This document shows, piece by piece, positions 47,173-60,649 of a stretch of DNA of 64,000 nucleotides (its first letter is position 1; each line of letters opens with the position of its first letter). Source of the DNA: Aptenodytes patagonicus. Its lineage: Eukaryota; Chordata; Aves; Sphenisciformes; Spheniscidae. A program made the translations under genes and the position numbers. The stretch is from assembly GCF_965638725.1 (NCBI RefSeq), contig NC_134951.1, positions 67,956,437 to 68,020,436 on the forward strand, read 5' to 3'. A model generated the notes under the pieces. That model saw only the letters and a program-made list of their open reading frames with translations, did not search any database and was not told the origin of the DNA.

Positions 47173-47906
47173 TTGATGAGATGAATCTCACAACCCATTT
47201 CTAAGGTGATGTTTCCTCTTGGAGAAAGTTAGAAAATCAGGCCAATATGCAGATTGCCTTTTACTTCATAGCTTCCTGACTAATCAGTTTGATGCTGGGA
47301 AAACCACAGAGACACCCAAAACTTATGGCGACTGGTGCCTCCTGAAATCAATGGGTGTTAGGCACTTAAATGCCTTGGATATCTGGGGTAATTAACCTCT
47401 CACTTCTTCCATTTATATATTCGTTCTGCATGAAATTGGAGAAATAACACTCACCTATCTCTCCTCAGTAGTTATGAGATTAAATTCATTGATGATTACA
47501 GTATGCACTGACATTCTGAGGTGAAAGGTCCAATACGTAAATAACAATACTTAGTATTTCTATCTGCATTGAGGACATACTCACTCCCCACTAACAATGT
47601 AACTTTGGGATCAACTGAGTCTCACCTTTTGAGACTCCTCTTTCATTTTTCTGAAGTCACTTTGTCTTGTTTTCTTTCAGGTACTCCATGGGATATAGAG
47701 GAATCAAAATGAAACTTGCCCAAAGGGAGCACGTGGAACCAGATGCATGTCTCTGCACTAAACAACAGCTAAGTACTAAGCCCACTTCATTACCATTTCC
47801 TTGTTTATTTTACCAGTGTTCTAGAAATGTATTTGAATTCTCAAATAATGCCCAGTTCAGGCCCAATATGTTCCCAGTGTAGAAAATCGGAGCAAGTGCA
47901 GTTGTA

Positions 47907-48194
47907 TCAGGGCAGGGCTGTTTGTTTGGAATAAGTGTTAATGGCAAGATACTTGGCATTGTTGCCAAAGACAACATATCCTCCACTTGCACTAAAAATG
48001 CATTCAAGAAAACAGGGTTTTCCTTTGTAGTCAATGGAATTGCATCGAAGGACTACCGGCTCCTTCATCGATTTCTCTTTCGAGCACAGCAAAAGATCTG
48101 AAATGTTGTCAAACGACAAGGAAAAGTACTGGGCCGCAGTTCTCTGTACACCGCTTGCAGTTGGCTGCAGATCAGTACGTTTAGCTTCTTTGAA
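47907..48194 (-). pseudogene. Unrecognised minus-strand coding-like remnant
   Basis: 95 codons are open on the minus strand between a TGA at 48,195-48,197 and a TGA at 47,907. The predicted protein has ordinary globular composition (for example RCNSIDYKGKPCFLECIFSA and YVVFGNNAKYLAINTY) and no low complexity. An AATAAA follows on that strand at 47,804-47,809. CpG density is higher than in the flanks. No obvious start codon or splice acceptor opens it. It could be a decayed gene piece, an exon of an unknown gene, or a conserved non-coding element. I do not recognise a family. Confidence 0.3.
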
Positions 48195-48249
48195 TCATAA
48201 CACAGTTGAGGTGTACCAGGGAATTTGTATCCGGCTTACACAATGATTA

Positions 48250-51200
48250 ATGTTAGAAATTGGGGGAAATAGATGACCCAGTTGTTTACTCTGAGGTTTT
48301 CAGGGTTATCAAGGGAGATGAGAATAAACCACTGTGGCATGAACAAGGAAGTTAAGTGAGAAGTTAATCTAGCTGGCTTTTATCTGTTTCTGCAGTGACT
48401 TATTGCCATAATCAAGGGATAAACACCCTCTTTGCAGTGGAAAAATATTCATAATAAAGATAAAATTGTGGTCTCAGTGAGACCTGGGAAGTACCGATAA
48501 AAAGACTTAGAATTACTAGCATGGAAAAAAATCTCAGCAATGAGAAATACAGGGGCAAGGATCACATCTTCTCCTAGCTTGCTTATACATCCATGAATTG
48601 CATCATTCCCTTTTACCCCTGTAATGAACTGTGAACTCATATTGAGCTATTTGCCCACCGTGCCCCCTACGCTCTTTGTTGTTCTCAGGATATAATACCC
48701 CACCTTGTATTTTCCTGTATTAAAGTGCATTTGTTTCAGTGGGTCTAGTTTTCTAATCCATCTATTTTACACTGTCCGATTCCTCTGCCTCCTCCATTTT
48801 TACTGTTTTCCCAGTGTTTCTGTCATCTTTGGTTTTTATCAGTAGTGACTTAATATTTTCTTCCTGGCCACAGATGAATATGTAGAATGAGATCAAATCT
48901 GGCACTGACCTCTGCAGAAAATAACTAGAGAAGTCATGTGCTGAAGATTTCTTATTGCCAACCTATTAGTAATTCTGCCGGGGCATCAGTTCTCAGTTTA
49001 ATGGGCATGGGTTTTTTGCCAGCAAGAGTTGCTAGATTTTTCTGTCCAAACATTGTACAATACCGAAACAAATACCTCACAAAAGTCTACACAATTACTT
49101 TTATCAACCAGGCTAGTAATTGACATCAGCAAAGCACGGAATCAGCTTTATTTAAGAAGCTTTGTTTTCTAATAGTTAACATAGAATGACACTGGTTGTT
49201 TTCCTTCTTCTTCAAGCAACCGTTGTAGGATTTGTGGGTGTAAGTTGCATTCAGGAAGAAGTGATGTTATTTACTTGTATCACATAAGAACAAAACTTTT
49301 CATTACATTAATACTTGAGGGAAATGTTAGATACAGAACCAGGATGTTTACTGAACACTTTTTCCCTCTATGTTTAGAATTTTATTATCTCTAAAGAAGA
49401 TATTTACTACTGCTGAGATTAATTTGATGATAAAAAATTCTTTATTGCCTTTAGATTTGCCAACCTCTGATTTTCCCTCAACGTGAGTGCAACTTGGACT
49501 TGGGAAGATGTCCAAAATGTTCCTAAATTCATCCTTCTACAGATGTTCATGTTCTGTTTTGATAAAGTGAAATTCCTTTGAAAAGATCTAATCATTTTAC
49601 ACAGCCCATCGACTGTCAGTTCTGAACTGCAAGAAACTTTTGACTTGAGAAAAAAATTGACCTAGGGAGATAACCTACCATATAAAGGCTCTCCAGCATC
49701 ATTAACCTTTAGTAGCCTCTGTGTACCCCTCTAATCCACATGAAAAATAAGCAAAGTCAAACCCTTGAAAAAGTTTCATACCAGGTAAAATTTTTTACCT
49801 ACCCTCTGTTCGAAACGTGTAAACCACCCTATCTTCCGGCATCTGGTGCTAGACTTTGGGGAGTTTTGATCCCCGTATGTGGGAGAGAAGTGTTCATGCT
49901 GTAAACAAGTCAGATGTCAAAAGAACAAATGGATGACACACAGGGTGCTGGGTTAGAGTTCAAGCGTCAAGTTTTGGCATTATGTGGCAATGCAAAAAGT
50001 TCCCTACTCCTACGCGTCTGCACCATCCACCCAGCTCCACTGCCATACTCTGGCTACTGAGCTGCTCCAACACAGCTGAGGAAAGGACCCCTTTGGTCCC
50101 TCAGTCTGGAAAATGTGATGTTCTTTATTTTTAATTCTACTCAATTGCTGTGTTGTACAAGGGATAAACAAACTGCAAACACAATCAAAAAATTTGATTT
50201 TTTTCCTGTATTAAATAAGAGAAAACAATGTGCTATTGGTTTCCTCCATCAGGTCACTGAAAACTTTCAAGAGGAAAGCATTAATTTAAGAAACAATAGT
50301 TCACATATTTGTACCAAGATTTACAGAGGGACACAAGTAAAAGAACTTAGAAGTATATTTGCTATCAGAATAAAAAGCGCCATGTAAGTGAGGATTAAAT
50401 AGCTCTCAGATTAGTTTATATTCAGGGGGAAAAAAAAAAAGCTTATTAAGAACTGAGATATTCTTATTTTTCTAACTAAAAGAAATTAAAAATGACAAAT
50501 TTACAGTAGACCAACTATCAGCAGCCTCTATGCTATGGGGTGCTTCGTGGTGACTAGAGGTCAGCATGACCACACCTACACTTGTCTACACTTGCCGACT
50601 CCTGGGGCGGGTTGCTGGGTCCCCCTTGTCCAGCTCCAAGCCTCTTCGCAAGCCAGCACAGCCCAGATTCAGGCTGTGTTCAAATGTTGCGTGTCCCACC
50701 AGCAGTCCTTCCAGGCAGGATCCCAGGCGTGGTGCTGCCACAGGGCAGGCGAGAGATGTGGCAGCTCACCTGGATAGAGCACAGGGTAGCCCATCCCCAA
50801 AGGAGAAATGAAAAACCCATGTTGTACAGGGGATATTTCTTTCTCTGGGGGTCCTGGCCCCACTCAGTGGTGGGCTGGTGTTGGAGCTGGCTTTGGAGAT
50901 AGCCCAAGGGAAGCCTGTTAAGGCCTTTTCTTAAGAGAAATGTCCTTTATCTCGGATTTCCCTGTCCCTCTCAGCTCCAAGGACTCCAGGTTGCAACTTG
51001 CAGGACTGAGGACGCCTCAGGACCATTTTTCTCCAACAGATTCAGGCCTGATAGGTCTAAAGAGGAATTTTTCTCTCTGGAGGCTCCATCTGGGGAGAGT
51101 CTAAACGGCACTTTTACAAGGTCATTTGCAAAGAGGGGGTTTCCCATTTGTGACTACAGGAGATTACCATGTTGCCTCTTTAAAAAGCGTTAATTACCAA

Positions 51201-54200
51201 GAAGAGCGGCACCAGCTGACTCTCAGGTGCAGGCTGGCAGGTGCAGGCTGGGTGACCCAGCCAGGGGCTCACACCAGTGTCCAGGTGCTCGGGTGGTTTG
51301 GTCGTGCCAGGAGAGCGGCAGCACACCGCTGTGCAGCGGGCGCCCGGCTGCCTCACCTTTGGCAGAATTTCCATTTCTTTCCTCCTCTCCATGTATTTTG
51401 TATGCCGGCAAACACCAGCGCTGCCGCTTTACCCTGAGGTCCGTGCTTTTGTAAACCAAGGCAGTTCCCGGCAGGGCACTCACGCAAGTCAGGGCATCCA
51501 TCCCTGCCCAGCAATATCCAGGGCGGTCCCCGGGTGCAGGAGCCTGAGTGCTCCCCTTGGGCTCTCCAGCATGACCAAGGCAATATGGAAAGCCAGGGAA
51601 GTCGGCTCATTACAGCTTGTTTCCACCCCAAGCTCAATGCAGCCTCCATCAGTTCCCCCCACACCACACAAAATACAGCCCAGGGTCTTTAGGACATGTG
51701 GCAAAACCCCTTGAAATCTCTTTGTCTGCTACTTCCATAAACAGACTAGCAGAATCTGGGGTTTTTTCAGGTTTTGTCATAATTTCTGTGAATTTTGAAA
51801 GCAAATGTCTCAGAAAGTCCGCAGACAAGTGTGTTTCCCGCATGGGAGGAAGGGACACCTCAGCGGTGTGTCTCCTGCCCGGTCCGGCCATTCACCCCTA
51901 CCCAAACTGTCCGGTGAAGCATAAGCTAGGTGTGAGTTTCTAACCACTGACACCACACCAATCACCCACAAGGACGCAACTTTTTTTGCCATTAAATTCT
52001 GGTTCATCCATTTCAGCTTTTCTTAGAATGATTCTCTAGAGAGCTGGAGGCGCGAGTGTGGACGGACATGTTTATACCACACCAGTCGCTCGGGACAGAC
52101 TGATGCACAGAACTGTGTTTAGCCTTGCTCACAGAAAATGAACCAGGGTATCTGTGCTCTAAATATTTCCAGGCTTTGAAATTGCAAGGGAACCGTAATT
52201 ACAAATTTAAGAGGAAAAAATTTGTGTAACTAATTTTTCCTGAAAAATTGTGATGAGGGTGAAGAAAGAGAAAGCAGACAGTTTTGTTGCTTTGTTTGTT
52301 TTTTTTTTAACACTGCAGCTTATCATTGTAAAATTCTCTCTGTCAAAACAACATAAGCTTTTTGCAACATCATTGTATGTAATGTCAAAACCTTAACATT
52401 AAGTCCTTACCTGGCACAATACAATATTATTAAAAGGCTGGATAAAAAGGACAGGGTATATTTGCATTGTAGCTTGCTTTCCTCCATAACTAACATAAGT
52501 TACTTAACCAAAGAAACCAATGAGACAAAAATGAGGTCTTGCTTACAACATTAGTTATCCTGTCACCAGAACTAAGTTTATCACGTAAAGATAGTAACTG
52601 CAATTAAAAAGCCATCATCTCGCTGAATAACAGTGAGAAACAGGAAAAGATAAGTCACACCACACCCAGAAACTTCTCTTGCACAGTCACAGAATAACCT
52701 GAGTTTCCTGAACAAATGGCAGGTGATTTTTTCCAACCTTCAAATACTCGTTTTTGTCCTCCTACTTCTAGCTTAATCAAAAGCCACATGTGAAAATTGT
52801 AACAAAAAAATTCACCCTCAAATACTCACCCAGACTGGACGGGTCTGTCCTCTATGCCCACCGGCAGTGCGGTGCATGGGCTTACCTCAGCACAGGGTCT
52901 CCCCTTGTCCCACCTCCTCCGCCCCTCCAGGCACGCAGCGGTGGGTGGGATGCTGTACCACCAGTCCACCTAGCAGCTCCTCTACTACTTCTGCTTGGAC
53001 CATCTCCAGATTCTGCTATCCAGAGGAATATGAGTACAAAAGCATATTTGATTTCATTTGATCAATACCCACTTGAGAGTAATGAGGGATTACTTCAACA
53101 GATGTCCCCTACTTTTCCCCTGGGTATTAATTACGCATACTCCTCTCCACCCCTTGTCAGTGAGACACAGGGGAAACTAGCCACTGGTGATGGCTTATAT
53201 GCACAGATTTCATGTGGCTTGTCATCACAAGACAGGGTTTGGTAGATCGTGCAGCTATTTTGCTAAACAAAGTGGTTTATTCTGACTTCTGTCACTTAAT
53301 TATTTTTTTTTGTTCCAAGTATAGGATTTCCACAGATAACGTGTTTTAAAAACAAGTTCTGCCAACTTTTAGATGGTCTCTCTCCTCCCTAAAACCTCAC
53401 TACTGTAAAATCTAAGCTGGAAGTATATCATGATTCATGCAACCTCTTCCTTTCCCACGTGAAAATAGTTCTTGTTCCTCAGACACTTCATCTACGTGCT
53501 TTTCACTATGTACCTTAGGTGCAAATGCTTGTACATAAGTTTCAGTTATTCTTTATTTCAGTTCAGGATGAGCTGTTTTAGACACAGCTCTTATCTCCAG
53601 CCACATCTCTCCAAGCAACATGAAAATATTGTCGTATTTTTCCAAAATGTCACAGATACGTTCACCCATTTCAAAACTGATTGCTGCCAGAAGATGTCAG
53701 ATGGGAAGCAGGCCTTTGGCTGGAGCAGCACATCATGCACACTCATCTGATGTCCTCAAACGATGCCTTCAGTTCCCACTACTCCACCATCTTCCAGGGG
53801 CTGGTGGATCTCCACAGCTTCACTGTGTGCATGGTCTCCCATCTGCTCTGGTGTCCCGATGTCTCCACCTCTGTGCTTTCCAATTGCAGAGGCTCATTGC
53901 TGCCTACCCGTGCTGGGATGGGGCTGGGTGTGCTGAGGACCCCGAGCCAGCCAGGGCATCAGGGCAGTGCCTGTGGCTGGCACAGCCACTGTCATGCAGT
54001 GAGAGTGCTATCACACTGCTGGCTGAGAAAAGTTTCCCTGTGGGTACATTCTCCTTCCCAGTTCCCCTTTTAGCCATTTTTTGCCTCCCCTTTGCTTCTC
54101 ACAGCCTCCTCCTCCCTGCCTGGCCAGCGGCTGGCCTGCCTGCCTGCTGCATTTCATCTTCCCCTTTGCAAACAAGCACGTTGCTCCGTGACCAGCAACC

Positions 54201-56125
54201 ATCCCAGTCTGCCCCAAATGCCTGGCTTTCCAGCATACGATTCTTGTTGGCCTACCCCTCACACCACAGCCGCTCTGTGAAGCCCACAGGACTTCACAGT
54301 GGCTGCCTGTCTCTGCTGCCTCTCAGTGCTTCTCTGCCTCTTTAAGAAGGTATCACATCAAGAGGGAAGAAGTGTTTGCTTTTTTTCTAGGAGGTTATTT
54401 AAGGCTGCCTGTTGCATAATTAAGAAATGTTTCCACCAAGTGATTAGCAGCCTACCCAGCTGTGAGTATCTTTCATTCACCCTGCGCTTGGGAGCACCCA
54501 GGCTTTGGGCTTTGGGCTGAGCTATCTGCACTTTTTCGCTGCAGTTGTTTTCAGTGGAAAGGGCTGAAGACGTGCTCGTCTTCCGGGGAGAGCTGTGGGA
54601 AGGCCTCAGGAATGGCTGGCCCCAGGTGAGCTGCGTCCATCCCCTCGCCATGTGGGACAGACCAAAGGGGCCCCACCTCGGTGGATAAGGCAGGGCTGGC
54701 TCTTGCACAGTCCGACTGCACCCTCCGCGTTTCGGAGAACGCGATGTGGGTGTACAGCCTCACCTTGCCTCTTGCTAGCCAGAACAGCCAGTGCTGCAGC
54801 CACCCTGGTGCAAGACTAGGTTTTATTTCTAACCATAGCAAAAGCATGGGACAATGTTACCTAATGGCAATGAAAGAAAAAATATTCCCTAGATCTCCCG
54901 GAGAAACAATGTAGTCATCTGCAGTCCTCTACGGACATCTTCTATACCTACCTTTTCTGAGGCGTCACCTCCCCAGAGGCATGCACGTGTCCTCTCTCAC
55001 TTGTCACTCATGCCGACTGGCAGCGTGCCTGCACATGTCCCATGGAGCCAGCAGCCCACACGGGTCCTTCGAGAGCTGCTGTGCCCTGCTTAGGTGATCA
55101 AGGCTAAAAATGGCACAAGAGCTTAGGAGAATTGTTCCCTGAAGAACTACTTCCTGCCATTAAACTATGCCTTCTTTTTTTTTCCTTTTTTTTTTTTTTG
55201 GCTTGAGAAGTCACATAGCTACTATTTGTAAATGTTTCCTCCCTCTTCAATAATTTTCTCCATGTCCTCTCCATTTTATAAAAGGGGATCCAGATGCCTC
55301 CTGGTCTTTCCAGTGTCTGTTGAAGGTAGAGAAAAAAACACAGGCTTCAGTAGCTGACTTTCATCCATTACAGAGACCAATAAAACATTCAAATATCACA
55401 GCAATGAGCAAGATACAGTTATGTGGGCTATAGGTCACTCTTCAGAGCTTCATGAGAAATTTGACCTATGTTTCTTTCTAAAAGCAAAAAAGAGGGATGA
55501 TAGACTTTAGATGAATCGGGTAAAGAACCCGTACTTGCCTGAGCACTTTATTTATGGACTGCGTTGCTGTCAGCTTGAAGGAGGCAGACAGTTGATGACA
55601 CTTTCCCAGTGACCGGTGTCACTTGGAGGTTCTCAGGTTCAAACCCATCACTCTGACAGCTGGGTTACCAGCACAGCAGAGGAAGGCCTGTCTACCTAAG
55701 TATACTCATTCATTGATTAAAACTGCAAAAGGAGAAGATCAGAGATTTTCTTTTTAAACTTCATGCAAATTTCAATGTTGAGACTGAAAGTGACCCGAAC
55801 AGCCATTAATACTTACTAGTCCCAAGGGGCACCACCAGCCAGGCAAGATGCTGCTCATTAACACACTTCAGCTCTCCCATAAAGAAGGTCCTAGAAAATC
55901 CCACTGCTACGTGCTGCCTCTCTATCTGTATTTTTACTACTTGACATCCTTTTCCTGAGGAAGGTGTCACCTCCACCTGCTTACAAAAAAACATACAGAA
56001 CTGACATGGCTCTGCCTGTGGCTTGAAATCTTCCATTGCCATCCCTTCAAATCTGAGTGTGAGAAGTACGCCAGTGCCCGGGTTAACACCGCAAGCTTTC
56101 CAACAAAGCTTCCTGGCAGCTCTTC
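48250..56125. other. Downstream intergenic, no gene recognised
   Basis: AT-rich at 48,250-50,500 and 52,100-53,700. GC-richer but CpG-poor at 50,500-52,080 and 53,700-55,100, where many overlapping open frames on both strands cancel each other as evidence. One strong kB consensus lies at 51,135-51,145. T-runs at 55,167-55,200. Confidence 0.5.
51135..51145 (+). promoter_or_regulatory. Isolated NF-kB consensus (GGGGGTTTCCC)
   Basis: An 11-mer containing two overlapping matches to GGGRNNYYCC, about 13 kb beyond the TNFAIP3 stop codon. Single motifs occur by chance, so the regulatory role is uncertain. Confidence 0.25.
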
Positions 56126-56130
56126 ACTTC

Positions 56131-56730
56131 TGTCGTGGTTTAACCCCAGCCAGCAGTTAAGCACCACACAACCACTCGCTTACTCTCCCCCACCCCGGTG
56201 GGATGGGGGAGAGAATCGGAAGAGTAAAAGTGAGAAAACTCATGAGTTGACATAAACACAGTTTAATAGCTAAAGCAAAAGTCGCACATGCAAGCAAAGC
56301 AAAACAAGGAATTCGTTCACTGCTTCCCATCGGCAGGCAGGTGTTCAGCCATCTCCAGGAAAGCAGGGCTCCATCATACATAACAGTTACTTGGGAAGAA
56401 AAACGCCATCACTCCGAACATCCCCCGCTTCTTCCTTCTTCCCCCAGCTTTATATGCTGAGCATGACGTCATATGGTGTGGGATATCCCTTTGGTCAGCT
56501 GGGGTCAGCTGTCCCGGCTGCGTCCCCTCCCAACTTCTTGTGCACCCCCAGCCTACTCGCTGGTGGGGTGGGGTGAGAAGCAGAAAAGGCCTTGATGCTG
56601 TGTCAGCACTGCTCAGCAGTAAATAAAACATCCCTGTATTATCAACACTGTTTCCAGCACAAATCCAAAGCACAGCCCCATACTAGCTACTATAAAGAAA
56701 ATTAACTCTATCCCAGCCAAAATCAGCACA
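56131..56730 (-). mobile_element. Solo LTR (same ERVL-type family)
   Basis: 600 bp, reversed relative to the provirus at 16,368. It is flanked on both sides by the identical 5-bp sequence ACTTC (56,126-56,130 and 56,731-56,735), a clean target duplication, so the internal region was removed by LTR-LTR recombination. It retains the CRE palindrome TGACGTCA (56,464-56,471) and a reversed TATA box (56,449-56,455). The open frames inside are by-products. Confidence 0.92.
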
Positions 56731-56735
56731 ACTTC

Positions 56736-59700
56736 AAAACTTTTCTTATACCTTGATTGTTGGTGGAACAATCCGATACCAAAGATAGAAAACACGTGAA
56801 ACTAAAAATACAGAGCAGAGTAAAAATACACACACAAAATACAGTATTGTGTGTGGTTGAATAAGGGGAAGTACTTGACCTCGTGGTGCCCTGGGTTCCA
56901 GATGAGCAGTTATGAGCCTTTTGAATCAGTATCTGACAGCTTACTTTTTCGTCAGTGTTTAGCCTTGACACTGTGTGTCACATCTTTAACTAAATAATAA
57001 TAATAACTTCATATAAACGTTTCCTGATGGGCATTCATGACAGCTGCTAAAGGTATGCAGAACAGAGTATGTATCCACGAGGAGCAAGGTAGAGCTGCTG
57101 CAGCACATTTAACATGCGCTACTTTCAGCCACATAGAGAAAGAAGGAAAAGGTGAACAAAGCATTCATTACGTGGAGAGACGAAACAAGAGCATTGGAGT
57201 TCAGTTTCCACTACCTAGCGTTTAGATGAATCCTTTCTAGAGGCCTGTCTGTGAATAAGATAATTTTGTGGGTTTGGGAGGATTTGAGGCAGTTCTTGAG
57301 TCTCCCACAATTTTCCTATATAACCTAGACAAATTGTTTAACCTATCAATGATTCAGTTGTTGGGTTTTTTAAATAGCATTCCTAGTAACACTGCTCTGC
57401 ATAACATTTTCATTTACTAGATCAGGTGTTTGAGATATTCTATAAAAATGTATATTATATATACATACCTAATCCTGCCTCCTAGTGTTGGTGCAGCAAA
57501 CAAAAGACACCATAATCTCTTGAAGGCTCATAGCCGGCAAGCTCTAAAAAGAGATTCATTAATCACAACTCACTTTCTGTTTGGCATCACAACGGGCAGT
57601 TTCATCAAGGACTGACTAAACAGGGATGCAAGATTAGCTTGACGGTCTGTTAAGAAATCCCTCATTTCCCGATTTTAGAACGCTACAACCATGTATTTTC
57701 TCTGAATTTGCACGAGTCCTGGTCCTGTTATTAGAAACAACAGACAGAACTCCGGAGACTTACTGGCAATCGACATAAATGGACAAAAAGTTAATAAATA
57801 AATCACCACTCAGCATAGGAAGGGTCTGTAGAGTACGCTTGTCTAACTCCTTATTTGCATCATCTGAAATTTATAGTGATTTCTATTGCCATGACATTAA
57901 TAAAAAATTAACAAAAAAGGTTTTGCACAATTTTTATGAAGTCTTGTAAATAAGTTCGCAGTCACCAGTTTCACGTGACATACCCGGGAGAAAGATCCTT
58001 CCTTTTACTGTAAGACTGAGATGAAGGTAAAAATTTGATTAAACTACTTCAGCCTCAGCTAAATCTCATCTCAGACACTCTCAGCTGACCCCAGTAGTTT
58101 CACTTTGACTATAGTAGATAATAATCTAAATTCAAATCTCACTGCTGGAGCAGTGAAAAGGTGTAGAAAAAACACCTATACTCTTCACCTGGGAAGTTGC
58201 TACAAGATTTTGAAGACAATTATCATGGTCAACAAGATACACCAATCCCTCCTCGTGGGCCAGTTATTTCGGTAGCTGTTGCCTGACCTGCCAGCCATTC
58301 TCCATCACTGTTTCTTCTTAAGCCCTGGCAGTGCATATCAGAGTCCCACAAGTGACAGTAACCAGGAACTCAGCCTAGTTGGGCAGAGAAGTTTTTTGGT
58401 GCCACGGTACTCTTCCAGGATACCCCAGTGATTAACACAGTGCTTTATCGAGTGCTGACATTTCACTGTTTTATGTCAAGAAAGAGGAATCTATTTAAAA
58501 GATTTTATCAGATATGGATACAGAAGCGAAGATTTCCTATCGCTGGGCACTCATCATAATGCTTGGTAACTGGGATGCAGCATCGTTTCAGATCAGGCAG
58601 AACTGCCTTGAACTTCTGCTCCTCTCTTAAGATGAACCCACAATTTTCACATTTTAAATGTACAAGAAACTGTTAAAACCTTTCTTTTTTAAAAAATTAC
58701 TCTTCTCTTTCTAATCTATGTAGAAACAAAAAAGCTGCTCTACAGGGGAAAAAAAAAAATTCCTTAAAACAAGTAATTTAATTGCCTGGCCAAGAATGAG
58801 GTAGCTCCAGGAACCGTAGGTGGAAAAAACTGGCCATACTGAAGACAGTGACCGATTTTCCTCTTGCCTGTCTGTGAGGCCAGGTTTCCACGTTCTGCCT
58901 GTGAAATCAGCCTGGATATTGTAATGATTATAAAAAGCAGGTAGTCAGGAAGAAAATGTGTTATAAAAGTTAGTCACATCCAAAGTGGTTGAAAAAAACC
59001 TGACAGAATACTTCTGAATTAAAAAAAAGCAGTGCTATGAAAGCGACATTTCACAATATCACATCAGTTCTGCCAAAATGCTATTTCAGAGAAAATGAGA
59101 AATTCCTGACATAATCAGATGATCTGCTTAAATTTCTCATTAAAAAAAAAAAGAACACTGAAACTACAGGTTTTTGTTAAAGTGAAATTCCTGTGGGAGT
59201 CCAAGTTACACTAATTGCAGGTCTAGATTTCTTTTGCTGAATTGTTATCGCTTGTCTAGAGTTCTTTGGTGACAAGTTCAACATTCAGGTTTCAAAAATT
59301 TCAAAATCCTTTATGAAAGAAAATCTTCAGCGCCTTTTAATGATTTTTAATTTGCTTTCTTAAAGATTTTTAGCATAACAGTTTGATTTCTAAATGGTAA
59401 AACAAACAAAACAATGTTTAAATACAATGTATCTTACTCCAAGAGTGTTATATTTACTTTATGGATTGGATCAACATTTTCAAATATGGCAGACTAAAGC
59501 TAAGTACCTATATCCATGCATACATCACCTCTGAAAATGCAAAATTAGCATTTCCTTCCCTCAAGGAAGATGACTGCATTCATGTAAAAGGGTAAAAGTG
59601 GATGTTACGAGGCATGGAAATCCACATTGGCTAAGACGTTGGCACCTCTGCTTTCACACACCCCCAGTAGATATCAGGAGCCGGAAAAGCACTTAAAAGA

Positions 59701-60640
59701 GAGGAGTATATTTTCTGTTAATTCCTGATAAACGAAATGGCAGAGGAAAAAACTTTCAGAGGATGCTAGATGGCAATATCTTGCTGCAGTCAAGTAGCAT
59801 ATTGGGGTTTTTATTCTCACCCTGTTGTCCAGGGCCAGTGTGTTACTATTCTGCCTGGACTGTGTTACAGCTGAGGGGACTGTTGTAATTTATGACCCGG
59901 ACTGGGAGGCGTGATCCCTACCCGACAGTCACCTCCTCTGCCCTGGGGTGCTGTGCCCCTTGTTGTGCTTGTGATCGGCTCAAAGCAGTGTGGACATGCT
60001 GCCAAGCCATTGGGAACCATTGAAATAACCCACCTGTAGGTAACTCACCTATGTAGCCGGCACACGATTTCATTTTCATTGGTCTTAACTTTCTATCTGC
60101 CTGATCCACTGAAATCATTGCATCATTTCAAATTTCATTGTGGATGTTTTAGGTTTATTAAGGTCCTAATCTGGATGCCATCTAGAACCCAGGGCCTGAC
60201 AGAATTGTCACAGTATAATTAACATTCAAAAGCATTTCAAAGGCTTGCTAAGTATGGACAACATAACTGGATTAAAGTTTTACTTTCTAGGTTGCAGGGA
60301 CCCGAGATCTCTTGTTTCTGACTCTCTCTGTAAGCCTAACAGACCACAGCAATACCTTTGCTGTTGACAGAACTCATTTTTCCTTTTCTCTGAGAACAAA
60401 AGCTGCTTCTGCACATCCTTTCAGAGATGCTGAAGAAAGGCTACATGTGCTTAGGCTGCTCCCAGCATAGCAGAAATGCTGCGGGCTAACAGCTCACTTG
60501 AAGTTGCCCTTCCCGGTGCACCCAAGGACAGGCACTTCCCAGTTGATAATGGAAAGAAGGCTCAAAGCCAAGTAGACATGCTAGGTATTTAATTTCCATG
60601 ATTTCTAGAGGGTCCTCTGAGACTGAGGAGGAAGGAAAAA
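56736..60640. other. Downstream intergenic, no gene recognised
   Basis: AT-rich sequence. Only short frames, no recognised repeat and no splice-bounded exon. Confidence 0.5.
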
Positions 60641-60649
60641 AGACTGAGA

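Noticed and set aside
51223..51714. Cluster of overlapping 70-145 codon frames on both strands
   Set aside because: Mutually overlapping frames in a stop-poor region, with no family resemblance.
53620..54345. 241-codon + strand frame
   Set aside because: CpG-poor, GC-rich stretch with competing frames on both strands. The sequence looks like random translation, and there is no recognisable domain or splice context.
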